Assembly: GCA_964407525.1 (NCBI GenBank) | Contig: CAYOWC010000046.1 | Span: forward strand, 1-22,580 | Direction: 5' to 3' | Source: DUZB01 sp964407525 | GTDB taxonomy: Bacteria > Desulfobacterota > DSM-4660 > Desulfatiglandales > Desulfatiglandaceae | DNA length: 22,580 nt | Shown: one piece after another, positions 8,086 through 15,061 of the stretch | Layout of the letters: every line of letters begins with the position of its first letter | Numbering within the stretch: the stretch's first letter is position 1 | Notes under the pieces: model-generated | The model's input: only the letters and a program-made list of their open reading frames with translations | What the model was told of the DNA's origin: nothing | Databases searched by the model: none | Translations under genes and position numbers: made by a program

Positions 8086-8454
8086 ATGAGTTCTGTAAGC
8101 AAGGCAGAGAGAAGGTTAAGAAGACAAAGCAGGGTTAGAAAAAAAGTACAGGGGCGTTCGGAAATGCCGCGGCTTTGTGTTTTCAGGAGCAATAAACACG
8201 TGTATGCACAGATTATAGATGACACAGCGGGGCGCACCTTGGCCGAAGCGTCTTCATTATCAAAAGAGTTCCCTTCGAAATCAGGGAACTTGGGTGGCAA
8301 TAAGAAAGGTGCCGCCTTGGTTGGAGATGCCATTGCAAGGCGCGCATTAGAGAAGGGAATAAAAAAGGTTGCCTTTGACCGTAATGGTTTTCTTTATCAT
8401 GGGCGAGTTAAATCGCTTTCGGAAGCAGCGCGGGCGGCTGGGTTGGAATTCTGA
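8086..8454 (+). CDS. rplR: 50S ribosomal protein L18
   Basis: L18 binds 5S rRNA in the central protuberance. The 122-residue protein has a basic N-terminus (RRLRRQSRVRKKVQG) and then RLCVFRSNKHVYAQIIDD, KGAALVGDAIARRALEKG and FDRNGFLYHGRVKSLSEAA, the family pattern. GAGGGG lies 13 nt before the ATG. The 106-nt spacer to rpsE that follows has no recognisable gene. Confidence 0.96.
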   Translation: MSSVSKAERRLRRQSRVRKKVQGRSEMPRLCVFRSNKHVYAQIIDDTAGRTLAEASSLSKEFPSKSGNLGGNKKGAALVGDAIARRALEKGIKKVAFDRNGFLYHGRVKSLSEAARAAGLEF

Positions 8455-8560
8455 TAGATGCTGTGAGCAGGGTTGGACCCGAGTTCAGTATAGAGCAAGC
8501 AACATGGGACTAAGAATATACTGATTATACCAACATTTTGATAGATAGGGGAGAATTCCA

Positions 8561-9058
8561 TTGTTTCACGGAGAGGATGAAGCACAGTTAATCGAGAAGG
8601 TTGTTCATATCAACCGGGTTGCGAAGGTTGTAAAGGGCGGTCGACGTTTTAGTTTCAGCGCTATTGTGGTTGTCGGAGACGGAAAAGGAATGCTCGGGAG
8701 TGGGCTTGGCAAGGCGAATCAGGTCCCTGAGGCTATTCGTAAAGGGATTGAGAAGGCCAAAAGAGATATGTTCCAAGTGAAACTCCTGGATGGAACCCTT
8801 CCTTATGAGATTATTGGGAAATGGGGTGCCGGTCGCGTTCTTCTGAAGCCTGCGGGACCTGGTACAGGGTTGATCGCCGGCGGGGCTGTAAGAGCAGTCC
8901 TAGAGGCAGCAGGGGTCCAGAACATTTTGACGAAATGTCTCGGTTCACACAATCCGCACAATATTGTCAGGGCAACGATGATGGGGCTGCGGGATCTGCG
9001 TACTCCCATGGAAATGGCCGCACGTCGGGGGATTACCCTCGATGAAATGGGTGCTTAG
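8561..9058 (+). CDS. rpsE: 30S ribosomal protein S5
   Basis: S5 lies near the mRNA entry site and influences decoding fidelity. The 165-residue protein contains an N-terminal dsRNA-binding-like domain (VVHINRVAKVVKGGRRFSFS, then VVVGDGKGMLGSGLGKA) and a C-terminal domain with PAGPGTGLIAGGAVRAVLE and LGSHNPHNIVRATMMGL. It starts at TTG 8561 with GGGGAG at 8548-8553; the first conserved residues follow within about 10 codons, so a later start would cut the domain. Confidence 0.96.
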   Translation: MFHGEDEAQLIEKVVHINRVAKVVKGGRRFSFSAIVVVGDGKGMLGSGLGKANQVPEAIRKGIEKAKRDMFQVKLLDGTLPYEIIGKWGAGRVLLKPAGPGTGLIAGGAVRAVLEAAGVQNILTKCLGSHNPHNIVRATMMGLRDLRTPMEMAARRGITLDEMGA

Positions 9059-9148
9059 GGCCGGTAGGGGTATCTAGACTTGACTACGTGGGATTGTCGT
9101 GAACGGCAAAAGATGCACTGTGTATGAAGAAGGCTGAGGTTATTTTAA

Positions 9149-9325
9149 ATGGCGGAAACAATAAGAGTTACTCTGAAAAAAAGTGGAATAGGAAGGAATA
9201 AGAAAATCAGGGACACCTTGAAAGGATTGGGTCTGACCCGTTTGAACAAGGTCGTCGAACTAAACAACACGTCGGCTGTACGGGGGATGATTAATAAGGT
9301 TTCTTTCCTGGTTAAGATCGGCTGA
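9149..9325 (+). CDS. rpmD: 50S ribosomal protein L30
   Basis: This is a 58-codon gene. L30 is a small non-universal 50S protein near the 5S rRNA region. The translation begins AETIRVTLKKSGIGRNKKIR and ends MINKVSFLVKIG. The middle, LGLTRLNKVVELNNTSAVRG, has the family's conserved LNKVVE and N-T-x-x-V-R-G-M-I pattern. GAGG lies ten bases before the ATG. Its place between rpsE and rplO confirms it. It is preceded by a 90-nt spacer and followed by 14 nt before rplO. Confidence 0.95.
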   Translation: MAETIRVTLKKSGIGRNKKIRDTLKGLGLTRLNKVVELNNTSAVRGMINKVSFLVKIG

Positions 9326-9339
9326 TAGGGGAATATGGG

Positions 9340-9780
9340 ATGAAAATTCATGATCTTGCACCTGCTGAGGGTTCCAGAAAAAATAGGAAGAGAGTAGGAA
9401 GAGGGCCGGGATCAGGGCACGGTAAAACGGCCTGTCGAGGGCATAAAGGACAGAATTCTCGCTCTGGTGGCGGAGTTCGGCCTGGTTTTGAAGGGGGGCA
9501 GATGCCCATTCATAGGCGATTGCCCAAACGTGGGTTTACAAATCCTTTCAAAAAGGAATACCTTCTCGTAAACCTTGATGATCTGAAAGGGTATGAAGAA
9601 AACATGATTGTAGACCGTGAAATGCTCGAAGCCGCCGGAATTGTGAAGAAGAAAGGCTCGGGTATAAAGCTTTTGGGTCGTGGCGATATTGATACGCCTA
9701 TGGTGATCAAGGTTGATAAAGTCAGCCGGTCGGCACGGGCGAAGATTGAGGCTGCAGGCGGAAAAGTTGAAATGGTCTAG
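9340..9780 (+). CDS. rplO: 50S ribosomal protein L15
   Basis: L15 is a late-assembling 50S protein with a long basic N-terminal extension that threads into 23S rRNA. Of 146 residues, the first third is the glycine- and arginine-rich extension (KRVGRGPGSGHGKTACRGHKG, GGGVRPGFEGGQMPIHRRLP KRGF), and the rest is the globular domain ending SRSARAKIEAAGGKVEMV. Length and order between rpmD and secY are standard. Confidence 0.96.
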   Translation: MKIHDLAPAEGSRKNRKRVGRGPGSGHGKTACRGHKGQNSRSGGGVRPGFEGGQMPIHRRLPKRGFTNPFKKEYLLVNLDDLKGYEENMIVDREMLEAAGIVKKKGSGIKLLGRGDIDTPMVIKVDKVSRSARAKIEAAGGKVEMV

Positions 9781-9841
9781 GCACCTGTATCGAAGAAAGA
9801 TGGATGTCTTCGATCTATTTCCTGTTGAGTGAGAATAGTCT

Positions 9842-11155
9842 ATGATTGGCGGATTTCAGAATATTGGCAAAATCCCAGAGCTGAAAAAGAAAGTTCTTTT
9901 TACGCTTTTGATGCTGGCGGTTTACCGTTTGGGTTGTCACATCCCCACACCAGGGATAGATGGAGCGGCGCTTTCCGCTTTTTTTAGTTCAAAACAGGGT
10001 ACATTATTTGGACTATTTGATATGTTTTCTGGAGGTGCACTTAGTCAGATGTCGGTTATGGCCCTAGGCATCATGCCGTATATCAGTGCTTCCATTATTC
10101 TAGAGCTTATGACTGTGGTGGTTCCCTATCTTGAAAAACTGAAAAAGGAAGGGGATCAGGGCAGAAAAAAAATCACACAATATACTCGTTACGGAACAGT
10201 CGTTTTAAGTGTTGTCCAAGGTTTTGGAATTGCAGTGGGGCTGGAAAATATGTCAAGCCCTGGGGGCGTTCTGATTGTGCCTGTTGGAGGTTGGGGTTTT
10301 AGAATTCTTACCGTAATTACCCTTACGGCAGGAACTGCCTTCCTCATGTGGGTTGGGGAACAGATTACCGAAAGGGGAATCGGCAATGGAATATCGCTGA
10401 TTATTTTTTCGGGAATTGTTGCAGGGTTTCCCGTCGCTGTTGCAAATAGTTTCCGTTTAATGGGGACTGGAGAGGTGACCCCGTTTTTCATGATACTGGT
10501 TGTAGCACTGATGATTGCTGTAATAGGGGCTATTGTTTTTGTTGAAAGGGGACAGAGAAGAATCCCGGTTCAATATGCCAAAAGGATAGTTGGTCGCAAA
10601 ATGTACGGTGGACAGAGTACCCATCTGCCATTAAAAGTGAATACAGCCGGAGTTATACCACCTATTTTTGCATCATCTATTATCATGTTCCCGGCGACCA
10701 TAGCGAATTTTCTAAGTGTTGATGAATTCCCGTGGCTACAGCATGTTGTGAATGCCCTTTCACCCGGTCATATTGTCTATACTCTTATTTATGTTTGTTT
10801 CATTTTCTTCTTCTGTTATTTTTATACGGCTGTTCATTTTAACCCGGTGGATGTTGCGGACAATATGAAGAAGTCCGGAGGGTTCATTCCTGGTATCAGA
10901 CCGGGAAGAAACACGGCTGAATATATTGACAGGGTGCTCACGAGACTTACTTTTTCGGGAGCTATTTATGTCTCGGTAGTTTGTGTGTTGCCAAATATTC
11001 TCATCTATCATCTACACGTCCCTTTCTATTTTGGGGGCACTGCGCTGTTGATTGTTGTTGGTGTTGCAATGGATACTACAAACCAGATTGAATCGCACAT
11101 GTTGACAAGACATTACGAAGGCTTCATGAAAAAAGGATTTGGGAAAAGTAAATAG
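9842..11155 (+). CDS. secY: Protein translocase subunit SecY
   Basis: SecY is the channel-forming subunit of the SecYEG translocon in the inner membrane. The 437-residue protein has about ten hydrophobic helices. It contains HIPTPGIDG, the plug region FSGGALSQMSVMALGIMPYI (family signature), GNGISLIIFSGI, RRIPVQYAKR in the cytosolic loop, PIFASSIIMFP, and GFIPGIRPGRNTAEYIDRVL between helices 8 and 9. It closes the spc block. Unlike many bacteria, it is followed by infA after 86 nt rather than by adk or map. Confidence 0.97.
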   Translation: MIGGFQNIGKIPELKKKVLFTLLMLAVYRLGCHIPTPGIDGAALSAFFSSKQGTLFGLFDMFSGGALSQMSVMALGIMPYISASIILELMTVVVPYLEKLKKEGDQGRKKITQYTRYGTVVLSVVQGFGIAVGLENMSSPGGVLIVPVGGWGFRILTVITLTAGTAFLMWVGEQITERGIGNGISLIIFSGIVAGFPVAVANSFRLMGTGEVTPFFMILVVALMIAVIGAIVFVERGQRRIPVQYAKRIVGRKMYGGQSTHLPLKVNTAGVIPPIFASSIIMFPATIANFLSVDEFPWLQHVVNALSPGHIVYTLIYVCFIFFFCYFYTAVHFNPVDVADNMKKSGGFIPGIRPGRNTAEYIDRVLTRLTFSGAIYVSVVCVLPNILIYHLHVPFYFGGTALLIVVGVAMDTTNQIESHMLTRHYEGFMKKGFGKSK

Positions 11156-11241
11156 CGGTGTATTTTCGAAGCGGTAGAGTTTGAACAGCGTTATTTGGTT
11201 TCGCATCTTTGTAGCGAGAGAAAGATTGGCGAGAAAAACCA

Positions 11242-11457
11242 ATGCCGAAGGAAGAGGCACTTGAAGTACAGGGTGTAGTCATTGAGACCCTGCCAAATGC
11301 AACATTTCGTGTGGAGCTCAAAAACGGTCATCGTGTTTTAGGGCACGTCTCGGATAAAATGAGGAAAAATTTTATCAGAATTCTTCCTGGGAATAATGTA
11401 ACTATTGAATTGTCGCCTTATGACCTGAACAAAGGTAGGATTATTTATAGAGCGTGA
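11242..11457 (+). CDS. infA: Translation initiation factor IF-1
   Basis: IF-1 is an OB-fold factor that covers the 30S A site during initiation. The 71 residues follow the family closely: KEEALEVQGVVIETLPNATF, then VELKNGHRVLGHVSDKMRKN and RILPGNNVTIELSPYDLNKG. It starts with ATG. The ribosome binding site is weak (GAGAAAAA). It is the first gene of the alpha block here and directly follows secY. Confidence 0.97.
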   Translation: MPKEEALEVQGVVIETLPNATFRVELKNGHRVLGHVSDKMRKNFIRILPGNNVTIELSPYDLNKGRIIYRA

Positions 11458-11517
11458 ATACAGAAAAATGTGCGGATTGTGCCCTACATTTTTCGAAAGA
11501 GTGGAGGCCTTTTTGTT

Positions 11518-11631
11518 ATGAAAGTTAGACCATCAGTAAAAAAGATCTGTAAGAATTGCAAAATTGTTAGGCGAAGAGGTGTTACCAGAGTAATTTGTGA
11601 AAATCCGCGGCATAAGCAGCGGCAAGGATAA
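11518..11631 (+). CDS. rpmJ: 50S ribosomal protein L36, zinc-binding
   Basis: This is a 37-codon gene. L36 is the smallest 50S protein, at the base of the stalk. The translation MKVRPSVKKICKNCKIVRRR, followed by GVTRVICENPRHKQRQG, is the typical zinc-ribbon form, with C11, C14, C27 and H32 as ligands. The zinc-free paralogue lacks these. GTGGAGG lies 13-19 bases upstream of the ATG. Its position between infA and rpsM is standard. Confidence 0.96.
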   Translation: MKVRPSVKKICKNCKIVRRRGVTRVICENPRHKQRQG

Positions 11632-11744
11632 ACTTCTTTTCGGTACGTTGTGTTTCGCTTTATTTCCATTAATATTTGAAGTACCGCAAGACAGGGACGT
11701 AGGTGGCCTGAGCATTTTAACTTTAAGGGAAGAGGAGTCAGAGA
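11632..11744 (+). promoter_or_regulatory. rpsM leader, possible S4 target
   Basis: This 113-nt spacer between rpmJ and rpsM is one of the longest in the cluster. It contains CGGTAC (11641-11646) and its complement GTACCG (11681-11686), a 6-bp arm pair around 34 nt. In E. coli, S4 represses translation through a pseudoknot at the equivalent place. Calling this an S4 operator is an inference from position and one weak stem. Confidence 0.2.
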
Positions 11745-12116
11745 TTGGCAAGAATCGCCGGAGTTGATTTACCAAGAGCTAAGAGAATCGAGATTGCTCT
11801 TACTTATATCTACGGAATAGGAAGAAGTTCTTCACAAAAGATTCTTCTCGAGGCTGGGATAGACTTTAATATGTCCTCTGATGAGCTGAGCGCCGAGCAG
11901 ATCTCATCAATTAGAAAGATACTCGATGAAAAATTTAAGGTCGAAGGTGATCTTAGACGTGAAGTCTCTATGAACATAAAAAGGTTAATGGATTTAGGCG
12001 TCTATCGTGGTCTGCGACATAGGAGAGGGCTTCCTGTGAGAGGGCAGAGGACAAGTACCAACGCGAGAACCAGAAAAGGACCCCGACGAGCGGTGATGGG
12101 AAAAAGAAAAAAATAG
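11745..12116 (+). CDS. rpsM: 30S ribosomal protein S13
   Basis: S13 is a 30S head protein contacting 50S bridges and P-site tRNA through its C-terminal tail. The 123-residue protein begins ARIAGVDLPRAKRIEIALTY and has GIGRSSSQKIL, then YRGLRHRRGLPVRGQRTSTN and ARTRKGPRRAV, all signature. Translation starts at TTG 11745, seven bases after GAGGAG (11732-11737). In E. coli this gene's leader is the target of S4 repression; the 113-nt leader here is listed separately. Confidence 0.97.
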   Translation: MARIAGVDLPRAKRIEIALTYIYGIGRSSSQKILLEAGIDFNMSSDELSAEQISSIRKILDEKFKVEGDLRREVSMNIKRLMDLGVYRGLRHRRGLPVRGQRTSTNARTRKGPRRAVMGKRKK

Positions 12117-12132
12117 AACCTGAGGAACGATA

Positions 12133-12528
12133 ATGGCAAAAGCAGCGAAAAAGAAAGGCAAGGCCCGAAAAGAAAAGAAAAACGTCCCGTCTGGGATCAT
12201 TCACATACAGTCTACCTTCAACAATACTATCGTTACTATTACTGATTTATCCGGCAACGTAGTGGCTCAATCAAGTGCCGGGCGAGGTGGGATCAAAGGG
12301 TCCAGGAAGAGCACCCCTTTTGCAGCACAGATAGCCGGGAAAGACGCTTTGAGAAAGGCGATGGATCACGGTATGAGGATTGCTGAGGTTCGCGTCAAGG
12401 GTCCTGGTGTGGGTCGAGAAGCCGCTCTGAGATCTCTTCAGGTCGACGGGTTTACGGTGACGGTCATAAGGGATGTTACTCCTATACCCCACAATGGATG
12501 CAGGCCTCCGAAAAGGAGAAGAGTGTGA
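12133..12528 (+). CDS. rpsK: 30S ribosomal protein S11
   Basis: S11 lies on the platform of the 30S subunit near the E site and mRNA exit. The 131-residue protein has a lysine-rich start (KAAKKKGKARKEKKN) and then GIIHIQSTFNNTIVTITDLS, SSAGRGGIKGSRKSTPFAAQ, VKGPGVGREAALRSLQ and the closing TPIPHNGCRPPKRRRV, a highly conserved ending. It follows rpsM by 16 nt. Confidence 0.98.
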   Translation: MAKAAKKKGKARKEKKNVPSGIIHIQSTFNNTIVTITDLSGNVVAQSSAGRGGIKGSRKSTPFAAQIAGKDALRKAMDHGMRIAEVRVKGPGVGREAALRSLQVDGFTVTVIRDVTPIPHNGCRPPKRRRV

Positions 12529-12604
12529 CCACGTGAAGCAATTTTTAAGTCTTAATATACGTGGATTGTAATTTAATTATTTTTGTGAGACAGGAGAGGC
12601 TGAT

Positions 12605-13234
12605 TTGGCCAGATATACTGATTCATCATGCAGGCTGTGCAGACGGGAAAACCTCAAGTTATATTTGAAGGGGGATCGCTGTTACGGTGATAAATGCGCG
12701 TTTGAGAGACGATCTTATGCGCCTGGACAACATGGTCAAAGACGTGCGGGCAAACAGTCTGATTATGGCGTCCAGCTCAGGGAAAAACAAAAAGTAAAGA
12801 GGATCTACGGCGTATTGGAAAAGCAGTTTCGTGGGTACTATTACAGGGCTGATAAAAAGAAAGGCATTACCGGTATAAACTTATTGTTTCTATTAGAGTC
12901 GCGTTTTGACAATGTGATTTACAGAATGGGGTTTGCGGCATCTCGAACGCAAGCGAGGCAATTGATTCGACACAACCATTTTCTGGTGAACGATAAAAAG
13001 GTAAATATCCCTTCTTTTCAGATCAAGCCAGGCGATGTTGTCAAGGCTAAAGAGAAAAGCGAAAAGATCCCACAGATTATCGAGGCAAAGGAAACTGTTG
13101 TGAGGAGAGGTATCCCGGATTGGATTGAAGTAGATAAAGAAAAATTCGTGGGTACGTTCAAAGCTCTACCTAACAGAGAAGCGCTAACTATGCCGATCCA
13201 GGAACAGCTCATTGTTGAATTGTATTCCAAATAA
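12605..13234 (+). CDS. rpsD: 30S ribosomal protein S4, four-Cys form
   Basis: S4 is a primary assembly protein of the 30S body and often the autogenous repressor of the alpha operon. The 209-residue protein has an N-terminal Cys cluster (C9, C12, C26, C31) that should bind zinc, the signature YAPGQHGQRR, and the S4 RNA-binding domain from about residue 97 (ESRFDNVIYRMGFAASRTQA, RQLIRHNHFLVNDKKVNIPS). It starts at TTG 12605 with AGGAG at 12592-12596. It sits after rpsK and before rpoA as usual. Confidence 0.97.
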   Translation: MARYTDSSCRLCRRENLKLYLKGDRCYGDKCAFERRSYAPGQHGQRRAGKQSDYGVQLREKQKVKRIYGVLEKQFRGYYYRADKKKGITGINLLFLLESRFDNVIYRMGFAASRTQARQLIRHNHFLVNDKKVNIPSFQIKPGDVVKAKEKSEKIPQIIEAKETVVRRGIPDWIEVDKEKFVGTFKALPNREALTMPIQEQLIVELYSK

Positions 13235-13315
13235 GACATACAGGGGCCAGCATTAACAGGTAGGCCTTGGAGATTTGTCAATCGGAAAACCTTTATGGAA
13301 AAGGGGGAGCTTTTT

Positions 13316-14473
13316 TTGGTAGATCTAAAAAGCAAGAATTGGCGGGAGTTGATAAAGCCAAAGCGAATTGAGTTAGACCAGAAGAGCTATACAGGGTCTT
13401 ACGGAAAGTTCGTGTGCGAGCCACTTGAGCGTGGGTTTGGTATCACCATTGGTAATGCGTTGCGACGCATACTGTTGTCGTCACTGCAGGGATCTGCAAT
13501 TGTTTCTGTAAAATGTGATGGTGTACTTCATGAATTCTCCACCATTCCCGGTGTACTTGAGGACATGAGTGATATCGTTCTTAATCTTAAAGAGGTACGA
13601 CTCAAGCTTATTGATGCTGAAGAAGCAGTGATTCACCTTAAAAAGCAAGGTGAAGGTGAGGCTACCGCCGGTGATATTGAGAGCGATGGCGAGGTGGAAA
13701 TCTTGAATCCTGAACAACATATCGCCACTCTGAATGAAGAAGGTCAGTTGGATCTAGAGATGGTTGTCAGGGTAGGGAAAGGATACAGCTCTGCAGAGAG
13801 GAATAAAACAGGGGATACTCCAATCGGCGTGATTGTCATGGATGCGGCCTTTTCATGTATCCAGCGGGTAAATTATCGGGTAAGCAATGCCAGGGTTGGA
13901 CAGATTACTGATTATGATAAATTGACGCTCGAGTTGTGGACCGATGGGAGCGTTACCCCTGAAGACGCGGTCGCTTTTGCTGCAAAGATTTTAAAAGAGC
14001 AAATGAATCCTTTTATTAACTTTGAAGAAGAGCCAGAGCCCGAGGAAGAAGAGGAAGAGGAAGAGAAGGAAAAACTTAACGATAATCTCTTCCGGCCTGT
14101 TTCTGAGCTTGAACTGTCTGTTAGATCAGCCAACTGTCTTCAGAACGCAAAAATTACGCTGATTGGGGAACTTGTTCAAAAAACTGAAGGGGAAATGCTC
14201 AAAACGAAAAACTTCGGCAGAAAGTCATTGAATGAAATCAAGGCGATTCTTGATGATATGGGTCTTTCTCTCGGAATAAAGTTGACCAATTTCCCAGCCG
14301 TAGAAGAGACTGAAGTAGGGGATGACGGTGGGGAATTTGATGAAGAAACCTTATCCGTTGAAACTGATGAAGAAGATACGCTTGATGTGGAACCGCAAAA
14401 TGACAGTGAAATAACCGAGGAATCGGACGAGGAAGAAGAGGTCGATTCTCAAGATGGGCAGGAAAGAGGGTAA
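13316..14473 (+). CDS. rpoA: RNA polymerase subunit alpha with acidic linker and tail
   Basis: The alpha dimer nucleates RNA polymerase assembly, and its C-terminal domain binds UP elements and activators. From TTG 13316 (GGGGGAG at 13303-13309) the protein has 385 residues. The N-terminal domain spans about 1-235 (GFGITIGNALRRILLSSLQG, GVLEDMSDIVLNLKE). The linker at 237-255 is almost pure Glu/Pro/Asp/Lys. The C-terminal domain spans about 256-323 (LELSVRSANCL with R270 and N273 in the DNA-contact positions, KTKNFGRKSLNEIK). Then come about 57 further residues, 329-385, of which about half are Asp or Glu. E. coli alpha has 329 residues, so the tail is extra. An ATG at 13295 would add MEKGELF and overlap the binding site. 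rplQ follows after 5 nt. Confidence 0.95.
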   Translation: MVDLKSKNWRELIKPKRIELDQKSYTGSYGKFVCEPLERGFGITIGNALRRILLSSLQGSAIVSVKCDGVLHEFSTIPGVLEDMSDIVLNLKEVRLKLIDAEEAVIHLKKQGEGEATAGDIESDGEVEILNPEQHIATLNEEGQLDLEMVVRVGKGYSSAERNKTGDTPIGVIVMDAAFSCIQRVNYRVSNARVGQITDYDKLTLELWTDGSVTPEDAVAFAAKILKEQMNPFINFEEEPEPEEEEEEEEKEKLNDNLFRPVSELELSVRSANCLQNAKITLIGELVQKTEGEMLKTKNFGRKSLNEIKAILDDMGLSLGIKLTNFPAVEETEVGDDGGEFDEETLSVETDEEDTLDVEPQNDSEITEESDEEEEVDSQDGQERG

Positions 14474-14478
14474 CGGAA

Positions 14479-14850
14479 ATGAGGCACAGAAAGGCAGGGA
14501 AACAGCTAAGTCGGAATTCAAGTCATAGAAGGGCAATGCTCAGAAACATTGTAACCTCTCTTCTTAAATATGAACAGATTGAAACTACGGATGCGAAAGC
14601 GAAGGAAGCAAGGCCTATTGCAGAAAAGATGATTACCCTGGCGAAGCGGGGAGATCTTCATGCGAGACGGTTAGCAATGTCGTATTTACAGGATAAAGAA
14701 GTTGCGCATAAATTGTTCGACCAACTCAAGGATCGCTTAACCACCAGGCAGGGGGGGTATGTGAGAATTGTGAAAAAAGGATTTAGAAAAGGTGATGGAG
14801 CCCCTGTTTCCATCGTACAATTGTTAGTTAAGGAAAGTGAAGGAAATTAG
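14479..14850 (+). CDS. rplQ: 50S ribosomal protein L17
   Basis: L17 is a 50S protein near the exit-tunnel rim. The 123-residue protein begins MRHRKAGKQLSRNSSHRRAM and continues LRNIVTSLLKYEQIETTDAK, KEARPIAEKMITLAKRGDL and GGYVRIVKKGFRKGDGAP, all family signatures. It lies 5 nt after rpoA and is the last gene of the ribosomal cluster. The next plausible terminator lies 155 nt downstream, in front of pyrB. Confidence 0.97.
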   Translation: MRHRKAGKQLSRNSSHRRAMLRNIVTSLLKYEQIETTDAKAKEARPIAEKMITLAKRGDLHARRLAMSYLQDKEVAHKLFDQLKDRLTTRQGGYVRIVKKGFRKGDGAPVSIVQLLVKESEGN

Positions 14851-14881
14851 GGGAGAATGTTCGGGGGGCATAATTTTTGTC

Positions 14882-14910
14882 TTGCATTAACATCCGTAAA
14901 TTTGTAAGAT
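14882..14910 (+). promoter_or_regulatory. Candidate sigma-70 promoter for pyrBC
   Basis: TTGCAT (14882-14887) and TAAGAT (14905-14910) are separated by exactly 17 nt, 32 nt after the rplQ stop. Matches to the consensus are 3 of 6 and 4 of 6, so it would be of moderate strength. It would start transcription near 14917 and give a leader of about 140 nt before pyrB. Transcription could also simply continue from the ribosomal cluster. Confidence 0.4.
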
Positions 14911-14977
14911 GGCGAAATTAAAGAGGCTCAGAAAGTACTGACATAAATAATTTAATTACAAAGCTGCTGGTTAGCTT

Positions 14978-15061
14978 ATGATTGCGCATATAGGTAACAA
15001 AAAGAACCCCCTTGTCAAGAGAATTGACAAGGGGGTTTTTTTTGGAGGGAGCTGCCTGTGA
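14978..15061 (+). CDS. Possible pyrBC leader peptide (27 codons)
   Basis: The frame from ATG 14978 runs without a stop right through the terminator hairpin and ends at TGA 15059-15061, which overlaps the GTG start of pyrB (15058-15060). The peptide would be MIAHIGNKKNPLVKRIDKGV followed by FFGGSCL. In enterobacterial pyrBI a leader peptide likewise spans the attenuator, and the translating ribosome prevents termination. The weak point is that I see no good ribosome binding site before ATG 14978, so translation is not assured. Confidence 0.25.
   Translation: MIAHIGNKKNPLVKRIDKGVFFGGSCL
15005..15043 (+). terminator. Strong intrinsic terminator / possible pyrB attenuator
   Basis: The arms AACCCCCTTGTCAA (15005-15018) and TTGACAAGGGGGTT (15024-15037) are a perfect 14-bp stem with the loop GAGAA, and the T-run extends over 15036-15043 (8 T). 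This is a textbook Rho-independent terminator. The pyrB ribosome binding site GGAGG (15044-15048) starts at the very next base. It can therefore end the ribosomal transcript and also control entry of polymerase into pyrBC. Confidence 0.9.

Noticed and set aside
14863..14868. GGGGGG as an antiterminator partner for CCCCC at 15007-15011
   Set aside because: Pairing does not extend beyond the G/C run and cannot compete with a perfect 14-bp stem.
14921..14932. AAAGAGGCTCAG as a PyrR binding loop
   Set aside because: It shares only the GAGGCT part of the PyrR consensus; the upstream UCC side and the supporting stem are missing.
14909..14941. A 10-codon frame MAKLKRLRKY as pyrB leader peptide
   Set aside because: Its ATG overlaps the candidate -10 box, so it would not be on that transcript; it has no ribosome binding site and ends well before the hairpin.
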